A stretch of 16,923 nt of DNA from Phycisphaerales bacterium UBA1845 (GCA_002338715.1 DDIR01000145.1:1574-18496), one strand, 5' to 3'; numbered from the stretch's first letter, positions 7,034 through 15,081 are shown. The notes: generated by a model not told the origin, from the sequence alone. Translations and numbers: made by a program.

Positions 7034-7049
7034 CCCTTCGTCCATCCTC

Positions 7050-7769
7050 ATGATCGCGTCCAACGAATTTCTATTCTTCCTGCACGCGGTCGTCGGGGGC
7101 GTCGCACTCCTTGCGGCGGCTCGGTTGGGACGCCTCTACGTTGTCGGGGCGATCGTCACCTGCACCATCCTGATGAACATCGCTGTCCAGAAGCAGATGT
7201 CGCTGTTCGGCATGACCGTGACCGGCGGCAATGTCCTGTTCGGGCTGGTGTTTCTGGGCGTGGATATTCTCAACGAGCATTACGGCAAACGCGTCGCGCG
7301 CAATGCGGTGTTCGTCGGGTTTGCGGCCAACCTGTTCGTGGTGCTGATGATGCAGTTCGTTCTGCGATACGCGCCCATCGAAGGCGACCCCGCGCAAGAA
7401 CCGATGATGTTTTTCTTCAACGCAACGGCCTACCCGCGCATCGTCTGCGCATCGATGGCCAGCTATCTGCTGTCGCAACTGCTTGACGTGCAGATTTACC
7501 AAGCACTCCACAACCGCACCGGCGAAAAGAAACTCTGGCTGAGAACCAACGCATCCACCTGGCTGGCCCAGGCCTTCGACACCACGTTCTTCACGTTCGC
7601 CGGATTGTGGGGAACGGTCATCACAACCTGGCCCGAATTCCGCGACGCGGTACTGTTCGCCTACGTCATCAAAATAGCGGTAGCACTGCTCGACACGCCG
7701 TTCCTGTATTTAACAAAAACCGCCCCAATGCGCCCAAGAGAAAAACCAACGGTGCAAGGCAGCAATTAG
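7050..7769 (+). CDS. yhhQ: Queuosine precursor transporter (YhhQ/VUT_1 family)
   Basis: YhhQ-type proteins (formerly DUF165) are inner-membrane carriers that import the 7-deazaguanine precursors used to make queuosine in tRNA. The 239-residue product has about six hydrophobic segments (near 8-26, 29-47, 59-75, 85-106, 131-147 and 176-222) and the family signature: GGNVLFGLVFLGVDILNEHYGKRVAR at 59-84 with its acidic V-D-x-L-N-E-x-Y-G-K core, then QLLDVQIYQALHNRTGEK (143-160), LRTNASTWLAQAFDTTFF (164-181) and FAGLWG. No ribosome-binding site precedes the ATG at 7050; the ATG lies 16 bases after a palindromic repeat. It is in line with sucC but probably unrelated in function. No other queuosine genes are visible. 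Family assignment is confident; the exact precursor carried is not known. Confidence 0.9.
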   Translation: MIASNEFLFFLHAVVGGVALLAAARLGRLYVVGAIVTCTILMNIAVQKQMSLFGMTVTGGNVLFGLVFLGVDILNEHYGKRVARNAVFVGFAANLFVVLMMQFVLRYAPIEGDPAQEPMMFFFNATAYPRIVCASMASYLLSQLLDVQIYQALHNRTGEKKLWLRTNASTWLAQAFDTTFFTFAGLWGTVITTWPEFRDAVLFAYVIKIAVALLDTPFLYLTKTAPMRPREKPTVQGSN

Positions 7770-7770
7770 A

Positions 7771-7795
7771 TGTGCCACTGCTCTGTGAGCAGTGC
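7771..7795 (+). repeat. GTGC-type REP, left copy
   Basis: The foot GTGC (7772-7775) is followed by stem CACTGCTC (7776-7783, sharing the C), loop TGT and GAGCAGTG (7787-7794). The copy at 8447-8471 is its exact reverse complement. It begins one base after the transporter stop codon and could serve as a 3' hairpin for that message. Confidence 0.85.
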
Positions 7796-7820
7796 AGAAA
7801 ACGAAAACGACTCGTAAACT

Positions 7821-8408
7821 TCAAGCGGTCAACGAAAAATCAGAAGGGTGGTCCATCGAAATCGGTACGTCTGTCATCCCATCCCAGAACCTGGCGCTAG
7901 ACCAACGCCAATCCACCGAAACATCGCACAACCCACGCCGAACCGGATTCTGATGAATATACTCAACAACTTCTCTCACGCTTCGCTCGCTTGAGATGTT
8001 CTTGTCAAATCCGCCACCGGGTAGCCAGAAGCGAAATTGGGAATGTGTTCCCCCGTTTGCCCGCCTACGCACGGTACTGAGTCTCTTCAGCCAATCATTG
8101 CTTCCTATGTCTTCAAGATAGGCGCGGGCATTCTTCGACACGGGGCGTTTCAATCCGGCCAATATTTGCCTCATTTCGTAGTTGGATCTGCGGGGACAAA
8201 TCAAAACGTGAACATGCTCGGGCATGATGACGTAAGCCCATATCGCAACGTCTTGATTTAGACGCACGCTTTCCATCGCTTCAAGGACCCACTGTCTTGT
8301 CCGTGGCTTGGTTAGTAGAGGATACTGATTGAATGTTGAATAGGTTACGAAGTGCGCCTGCCCAGGTTCGTTCCACGATGTTCTGGTCTTTCGCGGCTTG
8401 GTCTTCAT
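7821..8408 (-). CDS. REP-associated tyrosine transposase (RAYT, TnpA_REP-like)
   Basis: RAYTs are HUH/Y1 single-strand nucleases of the IS200-like family that bind and cut REP hairpins and are thought to spread them. The 195-residue product has the HUH pair H65-V-H67 (IMPEHVHVL), the catalytic Tyr at about 150 in EYIHQNPVRRGL, and the WRWSSA motif following it, all as in TnpA_REP; the active site looks intact. The ATG at 8406-8408 (MKTKPRK) is chosen because family similarity begins there, although no ribosome-binding site precedes it; a GTG at 8448-8450 in the same frame lies inside the flanking REP and would add 14 residues. The stop is at 7821. Both flanks carry inverted GTGC-type REPs. 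It is distinct from typical transposons in that it has no second gene. Confidence 0.9.
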   Translation of the reverse strand: MKTKPRKTRTSWNEPGQAHFVTYSTFNQYPLLTKPRTRQWVLEAMESVRLNQDVAIWAYVIMPEHVHVLICPRRSNYEMRQILAGLKRPVSKNARAYLEDIGSNDWLKRLSTVRRRANGGTHSQFRFWLPGGGFDKNISSERSVREVVEYIHQNPVRRGLCDVSVDWRWSSARFWDGMTDVPISMDHPSDFSLTA

Positions 8409-8446
8409 TGTGGCGCATTTGCGTACTTGAAATGGTTCTTGTTCTG

Positions 8447-8471
8447 GCACTGCTCACAGAGCAGTGGCACA
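8447..8471 (-). repeat. GTGC-type REP, right copy
   Basis: Read on the reverse strand it has foot GTGC, stem CACTGCTC, loop TGT and GAGCAGTG, identical over 25 bases to the left copy. It directly precedes the transposase gene and contains an in-frame GTG (8448-8450) that could start a longer form. It also follows the stop codon of the parvulin gene (8487) in the sense direction. Confidence 0.85.
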
Positions 8472-8486
8472 CTTTGATTGACTCCC

Positions 8487-9749
8487 TTATGACGCCAACT
8501 CGCCTGGTTTGGGGGCGGCTTCTACTACTGCTCGTAGGAATCGGCCTGGGTTGGTGGGTTTTACGTCGGCGTTTTCGTATTGTTTGGCCACCAGCTCGCG
8601 GGTGAGGATGTCGAACTGGCGGTTTTTGTACTTTTGGATGAGGTCTTTTTGGATTTCGACGAAGCTTTTGGGTTCGCTGCGTTCCATGTCGGTGCATTTG
8701 ACGATGAAGTACGCCCCATCGCTTTCGATCACCTCGCTGACCCCGCCGGCGCTGAGCGAATAGAGCGCGTCGATCGCCGGCTGCCATCGCTCCCTTGCGC
8801 CGTCTTTGGAAACCCAGTCCCAATCGCCACCGGTTGCAGCGTAAAGTCCTTTGGAAACGTCCTTGGCCACCGATGCAAAATCCTCGCCGCCTCTCACCCG
8901 CCGAAGCGCCGCGTCGATCTTCTGGCGTGCGTCTTCCTTGCGGACGGCTGGGATCAACCGCTCGCCCACCGCATCGACGCGGCCAAACGGAATGTCAATC
9001 AGTGACATTTTTCGACGATCGCCCAGCTTCAACTCAGCCAGGTATTGCTCGTAGAATTCTTCGATCTCGCGGCGCGTGGGTTCAGCCACCTTGTGCCCGA
9101 CCGATCGCTGCAAGTGCGCGATGATCATCATGTCGCGGCGAATGCGCTGGCGATCTTCGAGCATCGACACGCCCCGATCACGCAGCCACTCCTCGTAGCG
9201 CGTCTGTCTACCGCCATGATCCTTGTTGATGATCTCGCGGATGCGGACGTCGACGAACTGCTCCAACCGCTTCATCTCTTCGTCGCCCAAGCGCCGCTTC
9301 GCCGCCTGTTCAAGCAGCGTACTCTCCGCCTCCGAGCGCACCTGCCGGCGCAGAATCTCGATCATCTGCCGCTGGTACTCCTGCGGGGGCAGCTCGCGGG
9401 CCATCTTCGCAAGATCAAACCGCACCCACTTGAGCACATCGTCCACGCCGATCGCCACACCATTGACGAACAACGTCGTCACCGGTGAAAGGTTGTTGAG
9501 GTCTTCGTTCTCCGCGTCGAGCATCGCTTCCGACTTGGCCAACCGAATCGCCCGCTCGTCTTTGGGCGGCGTCTTGGTCTTGAGCTTGTCGGGGTTGCGG
9601 CCATAACGCGATTGGTGGCTGCAACCGGTGATAACAAGCGCCATCACCAGACAAAAGAGCGTGCGACGTGTGATCGTGCGGTTCGAGGCGATCGTGTGGT
9701 TCGAGGCGATCGTGTGATTCGAAGCGAATGTTGTCTTGCTAAGCATCAT
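8487..9749 (-). CDS. Lipoprotein parvulin-type peptidyl-prolyl isomerase
   Basis: This 420-residue protein resembles SurA/PpiC/PrsA periplasmic foldases, which isomerise prolyl bonds and chaperone exported proteins. A long N-terminal region carries TRRTLFCLVMALVITGC, with a lipobox I-T-G-C at C43, so it is probably lipid-anchored outside the inner membrane. A helical SurA-like chaperone region spans about 90-250 and a parvulin domain about 265-385 (RGGEDFASVAKDVS, GGDWDWVSKD, LSAGGVSEVIESDGAYFIVKC). The ATG at 9747-9749 is preferred: it overlaps the mfd stop as ATGA and has GGAAG about 7-9 bases ahead; an in-frame codon at 9800 would run into mfd. Just after the start, 18-bp tandem repeats encode three SNHTIA-like units. 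Coupled translation with mfd is likely. Confidence 0.87.
   Translation of the reverse strand: MMLSKTTFASNHTIASNHTIASNRTITRRTLFCLVMALVITGCSHQSRYGRNPDKLKTKTPPKDERAIRLAKSEAMLDAENEDLNNLSPVTTLFVNGVAIGVDDVLKWVRFDLAKMARELPPQEYQRQMIEILRRQVRSEAESTLLEQAAKRRLGDEEMKRLEQFVDVRIREIINKDHGGRQTRYEEWLRDRGVSMLEDRQRIRRDMMIIAHLQRSVGHKVAEPTRREIEEFYEQYLAELKLGDRRKMSLIDIPFGRVDAVGERLIPAVRKEDARQKIDAALRRVRGGEDFASVAKDVSKGLYAATGGDWDWVSKDGARERWQPAIDALYSLSAGGVSEVIESDGAYFIVKCTDMERSEPKSFVEIQKDLIQKYKNRQFDILTRELVAKQYENADVKPTNPGRFLRAVVEAAPKPGELAS
9669..9722 (-). repeat. Three 18-bp tandem repeats inside the signal region
   Basis: Units at 9669-9686, 9687-9704 and 9705-9722 share the register of TCGA every 18 bases and encode SNHTIA, SNHTIA and SNRTIT. 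They lengthen the segment before the RR pair and hydrophobic core of the lipoprotein signal. The in-frame length means that slippage would change the leader by six residues without a frameshift. Confidence 0.85.
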
Positions 9750-12700
9750 GAAGCCGCTTCCGTGGAGGCTGGGGTTTTCGATAACATTTTGCGCAGACAT
9801 GCCAACAGCGTCGGCCCTTCAAAGTAACTTGATCGAAGCCGCACGTAAATGGTTTTCGGGTCGGGCATGCGCACGGAACCGGGCGCATCGACAAAAGCGG
9901 CTTGTGCGACGGACAAATCGCGTACCGAGAAAATCAAATCGGGCTCGTCGGCGACGATCGAACGAATCTCCCATTGCCGCGCCAGCACGCGAATCTCAGC
10001 CAGATCCAGCAGCGTCGAAACGGCTTTGGGGCAAGGTCCATACGCATCAGTCAGGTCAGCCGCCAACCGCTCCAACTCGTCGAGCTTCTGGCACATCACC
10101 ACGCGACGGTAGATATCAATGCGTGCGCGGGCGCTGGGGATGTAGCTTTTCGGAATAAACGCGCTGACGCCGATTTCCAGATGCACCTGCGCAAGATCGG
10201 GTAGCGGCTCGCCGCGAAGTTCGTGAACCGCCCGCTCCATCAGCTTGCAGTACATTTCATAACCGACGGCTGCGATGTGCCCGCTCTGCTGCGGACCGAG
10301 GATGTTGCCCGCGCCACGGATTTCCAGGTCGCGCATGGCGATGCGAAACCCTGCGCCCAGTTCGCTGAATTCCTCGATGGCTTTGAGTCGCCGCGCCGCT
10401 TTCGGCGTGATGGTGCGCTTCTTCGGTAGGAGCAGATAACAATACGCCCGATGACTGCCACGCCCGACGCGCCCGCGCAACTGGTGCAGGTCGGACAGTC
10501 CATAACGATCGGCGATGTTGATGAAAATCGTGTTGACCGAAGGCAGATCGATGCCGCTTTCGATGATGGTGGTGGCGACGAGGACGTCGGCTTCCCCGTC
10601 AATGAACCGCCGCATCACGTCTTCGAGTTCGCGATCTTTCATCTGACCGTGACCGACGAGGACTCGACAGTCGGGCACGATGCGGCGAATGTCGTCAGCC
10701 ACCCCTTCGATGTCGCGAACAAAGTTGTGGATGAAGTACACCTGCCCGTCGCGACTCAGCTCGCGGATGATCCCCTGGCGGATGAGGTCTTCGTTGTAAT
10801 GGCAGACTTCGGTGGCGATGCTGCGGCGATCGACTGGCGGCGTTTGCAGCGACGAGATGTCGCGAATGCCGAGCATCGACATGTGCAGCGTGCGCGGGAT
10901 GGGGGTGGCCGACAACGTCAACACCTCGACCGTCGAGCGCATCGACTTGAGGCGCTCCTTGTGCTCCACGCCAAAGCGCTGCTCCTCGTCGATGATCAAC
11001 AATCCAAGATCGGCAAACTCAACGTCCTTACTGAGCAGGCGATGCGTTCCGATGACGATGTCAACGCGACCCTTGCGGGCTTCTTCGATCAACTGCTTCT
11101 GCTGCTTGGGCGTGCGGAAACGCGACAGGCATCCGACCGAAAACGGATAGTCGGCCAACCGCTCGCTGAAGGTTTTGTAATGCTGCTCTGCTAGGACGGT
11201 CGTCGGAACGAGGACAGCCACCTGCTTGCCATATTCCGCCACCTTGAACGCCGCCCGCATCGACAGTTCCGTCTTGCCATAACCGACGTCGCCACAAAGC
11301 AGGCGATCCATGGGCCGTGCGCGCTGCAGGTCCTTGTTGATCTCGTCGGCGACGACAATCTGATCGTCGGTTTCGTCGTACGGAAACGCGTCTTCAAACT
11401 CGCGCTGCCACGACGTGTCAGCCGGATAGCTCACGCCCTCGTGCGCTTCACGGGCGGCTTGCGTGCGAAGCAGGGCTTCAGCCAACTCGATGACCGCCTC
11501 TCCCGCTTTTTCCTTCGACTTTTTCCAACGCGTGCCACCGAGTTTGGACAGCGTCGGTTTGTGCGCACCTGCCCCCACGTATCGCTGGACCAGATCAATT
11601 TGCGATGCGGGCACATGCAGGACAGCTTTCTCGTCGAATTCGAGCGTCAGGTACTCTTCGGTTTTCTCCGAATTTTCCCGCCGCATCGTTTCCATCTTCT
11701 GGAATCGGGCGATGCCGTGGGTCGCGTGGACGACGAGGTCGCCCGGTTCGAGTTCCATCCAACCATCAAGCGGATGGGATGCGACGGCTTTTCTGATGCG
11801 GCGGCGCTGGCGGGTGCGATGGAAGACTTCGTGATGCCCGACGACTACGGTCTTCGTGTCCGACCAATCGAACCCGCGATGAATGAATCCGATTCGCGTT
11901 TCGATGCGCTTTGACGAATTCGCGTCCGCATCTTCGAGTAGTTCCAGCAGGCGCGAGCGCTCGCCTTCATTCTCGCAGACGACAAACACCTGGCGATCCG
12001 AGGCAAGGTCGAGCAGTTCTCCCACGGCCTCGGCTGATCGACCTTCAAATCGCGAAAGCGACCGCACGGGAAAGTGAACGCCCTCATCGTCCTTCACTGC
12101 CGGCGCACCAAACCGCCACGAATGCACGGAGGCGAATTTTCCAAGGTCGGCTAGCAGCGTCCCGGTTTCAAAGAGCGCCGTGCCCCCACCGGTACGTTCG
12201 CGATAAAGGTCCGCCAGTTCCTGAATCTCGGCGGGATTGTCCAGAAAAACGATCGTGTCGGCTGGCAGCAGATCGATGAAGCACGCCGCTTCGGAACTGC
12301 CCCGGTCGGCCACCCGGGTGGCTGCACAGATGGAAATTTCGTCGAGCCGCTCGATCGATCGCTGGGTGCTGACATCAAACAGGCGGATAGATTCGACCGT
12401 GTCGCCAAAGAACTCGATGCGGATCGGATGGGTGCGGTCGGCATCGAACACGTCGAAAATGTCGCCGCGTCGCGCGAAATCGCCCGGGGCTTCGATCAGG
12501 TCCAGCCGCGTGAAATCGTGGTCGACGAACCATGCCGTGAGCGCGTCGAGTTCGGTTGATTGCCCCACCTTCACGGATATCGTGTGGGCTGCGAGCGACT
12601 TCGCCGAGGGCACGGGCTGGAGGAGCGCCTGAATCGACGATGCGATGATCGACGGTGCGGCTCCATTCGTCAGCGAGACACACAATCGCCGCCGTTCTGC

Positions 12701-12997
12701 ATGGATTTCACCAGCCGCAGGTCCATCACCGGGAAGCGTTTCCCAAGCGCTGAGCAGCGCAACGGGCGCACCGCTGAAGAATTCGAGGTCTTCTCGGACA
12801 TTTTCGGCTTCGGTCAGATGGGCGGAAACATAGAGGATTGTCCGCCCGGTTCGCTGGGCGAGGTCGGCGACCACCATCGGCGCAGACGATCCCCACAAGC
12901 CGGAAACCGCGACCGCCCCCTGGTGATCGGCGATTTGTCGTGCCAGCGTTGTGAGTTTGTTGTCTCCGGCGATCGGCTGGATCACCATGGCGGTCAC
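9746..12997 (-). CDS. mfd: Transcription-repair coupling factor
   Basis: Mfd is an ATP-driven DNA translocase that removes RNA polymerase stalled at lesions and recruits UvrA. The 1083 residues contain the full domain order: a UvrB-like module with GDFARRGDIFDVF at 172-184, the RNA-polymerase-interacting domain with LEPGDLVVHATHGIARF near 416-432, then the RecG-like motor: Walker A GDVGYGKTE (569-577), DEEQRFG (670-676), SATPIPRT (696-703), TTIIESGIDLP (809-819), QLRGRVGR (839-846), and the C-terminal TRCF domain (about 930-1030). It is slightly shorter than E. coli Mfd (1148). The start is GTG at 12997 or ATG at 12986-12988, neither with a clear ribosome-binding site. Its TGA overlaps the ATG of the parvulin gene by 4 bases. 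The gene upstream is divergent. Confidence 0.97.
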   Translation of the reverse strand: MTAMVIQPIAGDNKLTTLARQIADHQGAVAVSGLWGSSAPMVVADLAQRTGRTILYVSAHLTEAENVREDLEFFSGAPVALLSAWETLPGDGPAAGEIHAERRRLCVSLTNGAAPSIIASSIQALLQPVPSAKSLAAHTISVKVGQSTELDALTAWFVDHDFTRLDLIEAPGDFARRGDIFDVFDADRTHPIRIEFFGDTVESIRLFDVSTQRSIERLDEISICAATRVADRGSSEAACFIDLLPADTIVFLDNPAEIQELADLYRERTGGGTALFETGTLLADLGKFASVHSWRFGAPAVKDDEGVHFPVRSLSRFEGRSAEAVGELLDLASDRQVFVVCENEGERSRLLELLEDADANSSKRIETRIGFIHRGFDWSDTKTVVVGHHEVFHRTRQRRRIRKAVASHPLDGWMELEPGDLVVHATHGIARFQKMETMRRENSEKTEEYLTLEFDEKAVLHVPASQIDLVQRYVGAGAHKPTLSKLGGTRWKKSKEKAGEAVIELAEALLRTQAAREAHEGVSYPADTSWQREFEDAFPYDETDDQIVVADEINKDLQRARPMDRLLCGDVGYGKTELSMRAAFKVAEYGKQVAVLVPTTVLAEQHYKTFSERLADYPFSVGCLSRFRTPKQQKQLIEEARKGRVDIVIGTHRLLSKDVEFADLGLLIIDEEQRFGVEHKERLKSMRSTVEVLTLSATPIPRTLHMSMLGIRDISSLQTPPVDRRSIATEVCHYNEDLIRQGIIRELSRDGQVYFIHNFVRDIEGVADDIRRIVPDCRVLVGHGQMKDRELEDVMRRFIDGEADVLVATTIIESGIDLPSVNTIFINIADRYGLSDLHQLRGRVGRGSHRAYCYLLLPKKRTITPKAARRLKAIEEFSELGAGFRIAMRDLEIRGAGNILGPQQSGHIAAVGYEMYCKLMERAVHELRGEPLPDLAQVHLEIGVSAFIPKSYIPSARARIDIYRRVVMCQKLDELERLAADLTDAYGPCPKAVSTLLDLAEIRVLARQWEIRSIVADEPDLIFSVRDLSVAQAAFVDAPGSVRMPDPKTIYVRLRSSYFEGPTLLACLRKMLSKTPASTEAAS

Positions 12998-13227
12998 ATG
13001 CTATCGGCCGGCCGGTGGTTGGCAAGTGAACGTGGTGGACGACTTTGTGTCAGCCGCACACCGTGTTACAACTTGAGTCGAGAGACAATATCCAACAAGA
13101 TTCAACATCACGGTGGTGGTAACCGACCGATAGCCCTTATATTGTCGAATAGTGGGATGCGTGGTCGGGGTGGCACATGAAACGGGTCGCCACTGATTTG
13201 ACTGTTCTGGTGCGCAGGAGGCTTTTG
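12998..13227. other. Divergent intergenic region between mfd and exported protein
   Basis: Both neighbouring genes are read outward from here, so promoters for both should be present. I see CTATCGG at 13001-13007 and its complement CCGATAG at 13127-13133, and an isolated TATATT -10-like sequence near 13138-13143, but no convincing -35. Nothing else is supported. Confidence 0.3.
13216..13221 (+). promoter_or_regulatory. Ribosome-binding site deciding the GTG start at 13228
   Basis: AGGAGG lies 6 bases before GTG at 13228-13230. The alternative ATG at 13177 has only a poor GGGGTGG ahead and would put 17 extra residues before the signal peptide. Confidence 0.7.
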
Positions 13228-15075
13228 GTGTTTCAACCCAAGAGAATCGTCTGGTGTGGTACGGTGGCTGCCTTGCTGTGTCTGTGGGCAAGCCCGGTGC
13301 AAGCCGATCCCAACCCGAAGGATTCATTGGCCAAGTATGTCCCGCAGGATGTCTGGCTTTTCTCCCACACTTGGCGTACGGACGGTCGCGACAAGCTCTT
13401 TGAGAACTGGAAAGAGATCATCGCGGCGCTGAAGACCTGCGGAATCGATCAGGAACTTCGCAACGCGTTCTACTCCGCAACCCCCGACGACAAGAAGACG
13501 TTATTCAACCAACGGTGGGAAGAAATTTCGACGGCGTTTGGCAACGTTGAGTGGGTCGATATCGTCTGCGACGAAGTCGTATTCTCTGAGCGACTTCGTT
13601 CCGTTGTTCCCGACGTCATACTGATCGCTCGCCCCAAGCCGGCGACGCTTGAAAAGAACGTCAACGGGTTAGCCGCCATCTTTGACCTTTTCAATTCATA
13701 TCTCGATGGCAAACCAGTCCCGGCGAAGGTCCATGGCCGTCTGCGCACCTGGTCGATCGAATCCGAAGCGGCGGACATCGGTTTGCACATGTTGCACATG
13801 GATGACAAGGTCGCGTTGGTGTTTGGTCAATCCGCGTTTGTGGAAGTGCGATCGCTCTTTCTCGGCGAGACAAAATTTCCGAGTTTTGAAGCCAACGACC
13901 GATTCAAGAAAGCCATCCAGGAAGTCCCCAATCGTGGGTACGCCATGACATTCCTCGATGTCGACCGCGTCTTTCAATGGGTGGCCAAACTTCCCGAACT
14001 CATCCTGGGCAAGGGCGATCTCGCCAAACCGATCGAGACGGTCAGCAGCGTCGTGGCCGCGGTGACGAATCAACTCGATTTCATGGATTACGTCGTCATC
14101 TCGCAAGAGGTCTCCGGTAACAAGCAAATTCAGCACACCGTGGCCAGGGTGAAAAGCACGTGTTGCCAGAAGCCCTGTGCGCGGGCGATGATCAACCAGA
14201 AGCCCATTAGCGGGTTCGCAAAGTATGTCCCCAAGGAGTCCAAGTCTTACGTCGTATCGTCAATGTTTGATTTGCGAATGATCTACGACACAATTCTGGA
14301 GATTGTCAGGACTGAAATTCCAGAAGGCGAACAGTTGTGCCAGAAATGGCAAGATGTCCAGACGCAAAACGAGTTCAACATCCGCAACGATCTGCTTGAC
14401 TGGGTCAGCGGCGAATTCATCATCTGCACGCTTCCGCCAGCCACGCCTTCACCGTTTGGAAACGAAGACATGGTTGCGCTGCTTCGCATCCGCGACCCCG
14501 AGTTGGCCCGCAAGAAAATACCTGCGTTGGTCGAAACCGGCGTGACGTTTTTCAAGAATTCCGGTCAGGAACTGTCCGTCGCACCAGCCACCAATCTGCC
14601 GGTCGACGGTTTTCAGAACGCGACAATTCCGACGATGGTCATGTTCATCGGTACACCTTGCTTTGGAATCTGGGATGACTGGTTTGTGCTGGGATCGTCT
14701 GAGCAATCCATCGCTTTGGTGATGAAAACTGCTTCGGGCGAGCATCCATCAATCACCGAGAATGAACGGTTCATCAAAGAGGGACTTCACACCGATGCTC
14801 CCATCGTTGGTGCAAAGTTTGCGGACCTGAGCAACATCGGGCAGGAATTGTCTGCTGCATTCTTCGGATTTGGGTTTGCGGCTGGCATGATCCCGAACGA
14901 ACCGGAAGCCGCACCGATCAAAGCGATCATGGGTTCGATGGTACGCCTGGGCCCGGTGGTCAACAAGATCGACTTCCTTAGTTCTTCAAGCACACTCACC
15001 ACGTTCAAAGACAATGCGTGGCACTCCGAATGCGTCACGACGTACAAGCCAAAAGCAGCGACAAACCCCCAATAG
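13228..15075 (+). CDS. Large exported protein of unknown function
   Basis: I cannot name a function. The 615-residue product (from GTG 13228) begins MFQPKR, then a hydrophobic core IVWCGTVAALLCLWA and a VQA-DP cleavage site, a clean Sec signal peptide; there is no further membrane span, so it is probably periplasmic. Two halves of similar length start with related phrases, LAKYVPQDVWLFSHT at about 34 and FAKYVPKESKSYVVSS at about 330, suggesting an internal duplication. This recalls planctomycete DUF3352-type proteins, though I cannot confirm it. Several Cys residues (for example CCQKPC near 312-317) may form disulfides. An upstream ATG at 13177 gives 632 residues but lacks a good ribosome-binding site. 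It is divergent from mfd and ends 7 bases before the BIME at 15082. Confidence 0.75.
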   Translation: MFQPKRIVWCGTVAALLCLWASPVQADPNPKDSLAKYVPQDVWLFSHTWRTDGRDKLFENWKEIIAALKTCGIDQELRNAFYSATPDDKKTLFNQRWEEISTAFGNVEWVDIVCDEVVFSERLRSVVPDVILIARPKPATLEKNVNGLAAIFDLFNSYLDGKPVPAKVHGRLRTWSIESEAADIGLHMLHMDDKVALVFGQSAFVEVRSLFLGETKFPSFEANDRFKKAIQEVPNRGYAMTFLDVDRVFQWVAKLPELILGKGDLAKPIETVSSVVAAVTNQLDFMDYVVISQEVSGNKQIQHTVARVKSTCCQKPCARAMINQKPISGFAKYVPKESKSYVVSSMFDLRMIYDTILEIVRTEIPEGEQLCQKWQDVQTQNEFNIRNDLLDWVSGEFIICTLPPATPSPFGNEDMVALLRIRDPELARKKIPALVETGVTFFKNSGQELSVAPATNLPVDGFQNATIPTMVMFIGTPCFGIWDDWFVLGSSEQSIALVMKTASGEHPSITENERFIKEGLHTDAPIVGAKFADLSNIGQELSAAFFGFGFAAGMIPNEPEAAPIKAIMGSMVRLGPVVNKIDFLSSSSTLTTFKDNAWHSECVTTYKPKAATNPQ

Positions 15076-15081
15076 CGCAAC

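Larger units (their letters stand above)
7771..8471. mobile_element. RAYT unit (REPtron): transposase flanked by inverted REPs
   Basis: A RAYT gene (7821-8408, reverse strand) lies between two copies of a 25-base palindrome in opposite orientation (7771-7795 and 8447-8471), which are exact reverse complements. The unit is about 700 bp and fills the gap between two convergent genes, starting one base after the transporter stop (7769) and ending 15 bases before the end of the lipoprotein parvulin gene (8487). A RAYT bracketed by head-to-head REPs is the recognised arrangement for these single-copy domesticated transposases. No direct target duplication is seen, as expected for HUH/Y1 enzymes. 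Confidence 0.8.

Noticed and set aside
13001..13133. CTATCGG...CCGATAG arms 119 bases apart between mfd and the exported-protein gene
   Set aside because: Seven-base arms at that distance are easily found by chance and no other signal supports a regulatory loop.
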